Below are positions 28,041-30,251 of a DNA stretch of 30,251 nucleotides, piece after piece. Below the pieces are notes generated by a model. The model ran no database searches. It was given only the letters and a program-made list of their open reading frames with translations, and was not told the DNA's origin. Position 1 is the stretch's first letter. The number at the start of each line of letters is the position of its first letter. Source of the stretch: Poteriospumella lacustris (taxonomy: Eukaryota; Sar; Chrysophyceae; Chromulinales; Dinobryaceae); the NCBI GenBank assembly GCA_008000375.1, contig SMOI01000366.1, positions 1 through 30,251 on the forward strand, written 5' to 3'. Made by a program: the position numbers and the translations under genes.

Positions 28041-28523
28041 TTAAATGAGGTTTCTGTAGTATTCAAGCACGTGATCAAAGTCATCCGCGAGATTTTCATC
28101 TGCGTCCTCAACAAGGTCGATTTCCTCGGGCTGCTCCATATCAGCGCTTGGGGCTGGTTCAGCAATTGGTGCTGACTCGGCATTTGGGGCCGACTCGGCA
28201 TTTGGGGCCGGTTCAGCAGTAGACCCAAAGAAGTGAGCTCCCAATCCCGTCCCAACGACTGCTCCAACGACACTTCCTGCTGTATATGTGCCAGTCGTCA
28301 TAGCCATTGACTGAGCAACTGCCATCCAACTTCCAGCCGCCACCCCAGCACCCATATTGGCCGCGAACCAGCCACCAGCAACGGGCCCAAGAGGTGACAG
28401 ACCAACAACGCAAAAGACCCCAGTAACTGCTAGTGCTCCGCCAACATAGCCAGCGGCTCCTCCAACTGTTGCCCCCACAACAGTGCGGGCAGTAGTTTTA
28501 TCAATATCTTCAACAACTGGCAT
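28041..28523 (-). CDS. ISG12/IFI6-like glycine-rich membrane protein, copy A
   Basis: The ATG at 28523 gives 160 aa. Residues about 15-100 are Gly/Ala/Val-rich with hydrophobic segments and the GAGVAAGSWMAVAQSM motif, which matches the Ifi-6-16 (ISG12/IFI27) family motif GVAAGSL-x-ATLQS. In animals these are small mitochondrial or ER membrane proteins induced by interferon; protist members have no known role. The C-terminal 55 residues are acidic with three tandem P(N/I)AE(S/P)A repeats (an 18-bp DNA repeat) and have no counterpart in copy B. It faces copy B head to head across 285 bp. A generic glycine-zipper protein is the alternative. Confidence 0.7.
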   Translation of the reverse strand: MPVVEDIDKTTARTVVGATVGGAAGYVGGALAVTGVFCVVGLSPLGPVAGGWFAANMGAGVAAGSWMAVAQSMAMTTGTYTAGSVVGAVVGTGLGAHFFGSTAEPAPNAESAPNAESAPIAEPAPSADMEQPEEIDLVEDADENLADDFDHVLEYYRNLI

Positions 28524-28808
28524 TGTCAATGAAAAAAATGAAAAGAATGGCGCACGCTGAAGCGAATCCTGAAGAATGACAAAGACAGATGGAGAATAAA
28601 TATCAGTGCTCTAGTTGTATCTTTTTGGTCGATGACGTGAAGAAAGTGAACACGACGTTGCTGGGAAGCTGAACCCCATTTGGGGATTACACGAGAGGCG
28701 CCGGGTGCCGGGTGATGGGTGCAAGCCCAAAACGCGGAAAAACAGCAAAAACGAAAGAGAAAAGAGCCTTACCATATTTTTATGACATTTATAGTTATTC
28801 ACTTCATG
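28524..28808. promoter_or_regulatory. Divergent upstream region of the ISG12-like pair
   Basis: This 285-bp gap holds the 5' flanks of both copies. It includes a small CCCC-AT-TTGGGG-like palindrome near 28675-28686. No TATA box is clear. The 5' flanks of the two copies are not obviously similar, unlike their coding regions. Confidence 0.35.
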
Positions 28809-29252
28809 ATGTCAGTTGTTGAATATCTCCAAAAATTAACTAATACAACTGTTGGGGCAACAGTTGGAGGAGCCGCTGGCTATGTTGGTGGAGGACTAGC
28901 AGTTACTGGGGCCTTTTATGCTGTAGGTCTGACCACTTTTGGCCCCGTTGCTGGTGGCTTGTTCGCGGCCAATATGGGTGCTGGGGTGGCGGCTGGAAGT
29001 TGGATGGCTCTTGCTCAGTCAATGGCTATGACGACTGGTACGTATGTGACAGGAGGTGTTGTTGGGGCAGTCGCTGGAACTGGTGTGGGAGGCTATTTTG
29101 GGGCTGTCAACAGCAGTGGTGTTGTGGTGGACGCTGGAAGTTGGATCACCTATGGTCAGTCAATGGCTATGACGACTGGTTCATATTTATCAAAAAGTTT
29201 AGTTGGGACAGTCGGGCTTGGGAGGCTACTTTGGGGCCAACACTCCAGTTGA
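28809..29252 (+). CDS. ISG12/IFI6-like glycine-rich membrane protein, copy B with internal duplication and altered C-terminus
   Basis: The ATG at 28809 aligns with copy A's start (MSVVE vs MPVVE), giving 147 aa. The core is nearly the same as copy A, including the GAGVAAGSWMALAQSM motif. A second, partial unit (DAGSWITYGQSMAMTTGSY) follows, so this copy has an internal duplication. The second unit lost 8 nt relative to the first near 29210-29222, so the end reads GRLLWGQHSS. The neighbouring frame would read GGYFGAN, matching the first unit's GGYFGAV. The gene may still work, since the change is at the tail. The family note is as for copy A. Confidence 0.68.
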   Translation: MSVVEYLQKLTNTTVGATVGGAAGYVGGGLAVTGAFYAVGLTTFGPVAGGLFAANMGAGVAAGSWMALAQSMAMTTGTYVTGGVVGAVAGTGVGGYFGAVNSSGVVVDAGSWITYGQSMAMTTGSYLSKSLVGTVGLGRLLWGQHSS

Positions 29253-29891
29253 TCCATAGGAAATCAGCCTTCTTGAGGATGAATGTATGATAATATAAAG
29301 GAAGACACTGTGTTCTCGCGATTCAACCTTACAAACAACGATCTCAAATCGATTAAGATACCAACTCGGCGCTGGTCGGTCAATTCGCCGAATAACATGG
29401 TCATTCTACTGTCTGGGATAATTTGAACCATGTCCTCAGTCAACTCTCAATCTCTTTGACACTTTCCTTCTCCCTTTCGGCAGTAAGATCATCATCAAAC
29501 GTTGTCTTCCAATGACCGTAGTAATTTGTATGAAGTTCTTAACAACATTCATTTGTGTCCCCAAATGTTCGACTTCCAACTTAGAAAAAGTAGGGTCACT
29601 TTGGGAGTAATATCCGTTGAGACGGTAAAGATCCCTAGGAAAGAGTTTTGTATCTTATGAACGGATTTAGAATACTCCATACATCTGACAACTGAACACG
29701 TTTTCTATTGGTGGCAATAGTAACAGAAGGGGCAATTGAATTGAATTGCCACTTACAACTCTTGATTGAATCATCTTCATTCTTGGAGCTACTGAAGCAC
29801 CGTTAGGCACCAATGCTGTCTTCCTTGGACGTTGTCGTGACACTGACTCGCCGAACGTTATCTTAATATAGCAAGTGGACGTGAAGAAAAC
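29253..29891. other. Region without an intact gene; possible decayed minus-strand gene
   Basis: No intact ORF is convincing. On the minus strand, protein-like pieces occur in successive frames: LSDVWSILNPFIRYK (about 29690-29650), then DLYRLNGYYSQSDPTFSK and onward, then NYYGHWKTTFDDDLTAE ending at a stop at 29440-29442. Single-base changes near 29640 and 29540 would separate them. This may be a frameshifted pseudogene, but no family is recognised. Confidence 0.3.
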
Positions 29892-29892
29892 A

Positions 29893-30006
29893 TGGAAATC
29901 AATCCGGGTCATCCCATCATCCAGAGCATCAACGCTTTGCATCAGAAAGATCCCCATGCGCTCATCGCCAAAACTCGAGTCGAGATCATTTTCAACACCG
30001 CCGCTC
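29893..30006 (+). pseudogene. Inverted partial copy of the HSP90 second exon
   Basis: These 114 bases match the coding strand of 25336-25223 with six substitutions, by my own alignment. Five of the six change the amino acid (D to G, L to I, Y to H, Q to H, N to T), which suggests no selection. The match stops abruptly at both ends: upstream sequence is unrelated, and after 30006 the DNA becomes GC-rich and unrelated. The fragment covers the EINP...HPIIQS to FNTAA part of the C-terminal domain only. It is not a working gene. Confidence 0.88.
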
Positions 30007-30251
30007 ATCGAGGCGCCGCAGCGTGCGTGCGACGGACGAGCGAGGGACTTGTTGCGGCGCGGCTGTGCGGCCGCGTGACAGACATACGAGCGAGAATGCG
30101 TATCGGCGTATCGGACTTGCGGCGCGATGGCGGCGGTTGTGTCGCTGAGGTCGGACATGCGGGCCGGACGGGGCGAGGCACGCGCCGCGGCACAGCGAAT
30201 AGACTTATAGTCTATTCGTCTGTGCCGCGGCGCGTGCCCCCTGTGTTGGGC
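30007..30251. other. GC-rich terminal stretch, possible transposon edge
   Basis: The base composition rises sharply in G+C with many CGs right after the HSP90 fragment ends. No supported gene is visible; ORFs here are low-complexity Ala/Arg translations. The stretch contains the large hairpin described separately and is cut by the window end. Confidence 0.4.
30177..30238. repeat. Large GC-rich hairpin/inverted repeat
   Basis: An 18-bp arm at 30177-30194 pairs perfectly with 30221-30238. After a small bulge (G against TC), 30196-30204 (CGAATAGAC) pairs perfectly with 30210-30218. The loop is five bases (TTATA). It could be a transposon end, a MITE core or a terminator-like structure. Confidence 0.85.

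Noticed and set aside
29875-30078. 67-aa plus-strand ORF beginning MDVKKTW
   Set aside because: It is the wrong frame across the HSP90 fragment; the homologous frame starts at 29892.
29667-30158. 163-aa minus-strand ORF
   Set aside because: It runs antisense through the HSP90 fragment and the GC-rich island and shows no domain.
1-30251. tRNA or rRNA genes
   Set aside because: No cloverleaf-like or rRNA-like sequence was noticed by eye; a covariance search was not possible.

Overview
The window joins two very different DNAs. Positions 1 to about 20,129 are extremely AT-rich, intron-free and tightly packed. They carry a near-complete gene set of a Polinton/Maverick-type or Polinton-like virus (PLV): a double-jelly-roll major capsid protein, a probable penton protein, an A32-like packaging ATPase, a protein-primed family B DNA polymerase, a retroviral-type (rve, DDE) integrase, a class 3 lipase and two large fibre/adhesin proteins. 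This block is bounded by perfect 77-bp inverted repeats (1-77 and 20053-20129). Positions from about 20,500 to the end have balanced base composition and spliced genes (GT-AG introns of 65, 75 and 66 nt), so they are nuclear DNA of a unicellular eukaryote. The organellar HSP90 starts with a signal peptide followed by a basic Ser-rich stretch (Ala-Gln-Ala before Trp). This resembles bipartite plastid targeting in algae with complex red plastids, so the host may be a stramenopile-like alga; that is inference.

Layout of the element. Four leftward genes (98-6377) encode a 1126-aa fibre with phage-tail-fibre and YadA-head-like repeats, a 426-aa fibre with a collagen-like segment, and two low-complexity proteins. 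A short AT-rich divergent promoter region (6378-6465) separates them from about 20 rightward genes. These are the packaging ATPase, six small unknown genes, a probable virion protein, a small linker-like protein, MCP, probable penton protein, lipase, a gene with a possible -1 frameshift extension, a small zinc-finger protein, pPolB with an OTU-like domain, integrase, a Cys-rich protein, a possible myristoylated protein, a PD-(D/E)XK-like nuclease and two tandem paralogous small ORFs, the last of which ends inside the right repeat. Almost every gene has a TATATA-type tract directly upstream of its ATG. No separate adenain-type maturation protease and no helicase were recognised.

Layout of the host part. 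A minisatellite of ATGAAC-led units (about 20139-20469), flanked by two copies of a 14-bp direct repeat, separates the element from an FSH1/OVCA2-like serine hydrolase whose 5' end is not resolved, so the insertion may lie in or near its 5' region. Then come an SNF2 helicase of the SMARCAL1/ZRANB3 type (three exons) and, convergent with it, the organellar HSP90 (two exons). Beyond is a head-to-head inverted pair of ISG12/IFI6-like glycine-rich membrane proteins. Last is an inverted 114-bp copy of part of the HSP90 exon (108 of 114 bases identical by my alignment), followed by a GC-rich stretch with a large hairpin at the window edge.

How it works together: pPolB and integrase would replicate and insert the element, and ATPase, MCP and penton protein would build and fill an icosahedral capsid. 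The lipase and fibres are likely entry functions. The virion genes are open and uninterrupted, which suggests a recent or active insertion, apart from the possible frameshift at 13838-13844.
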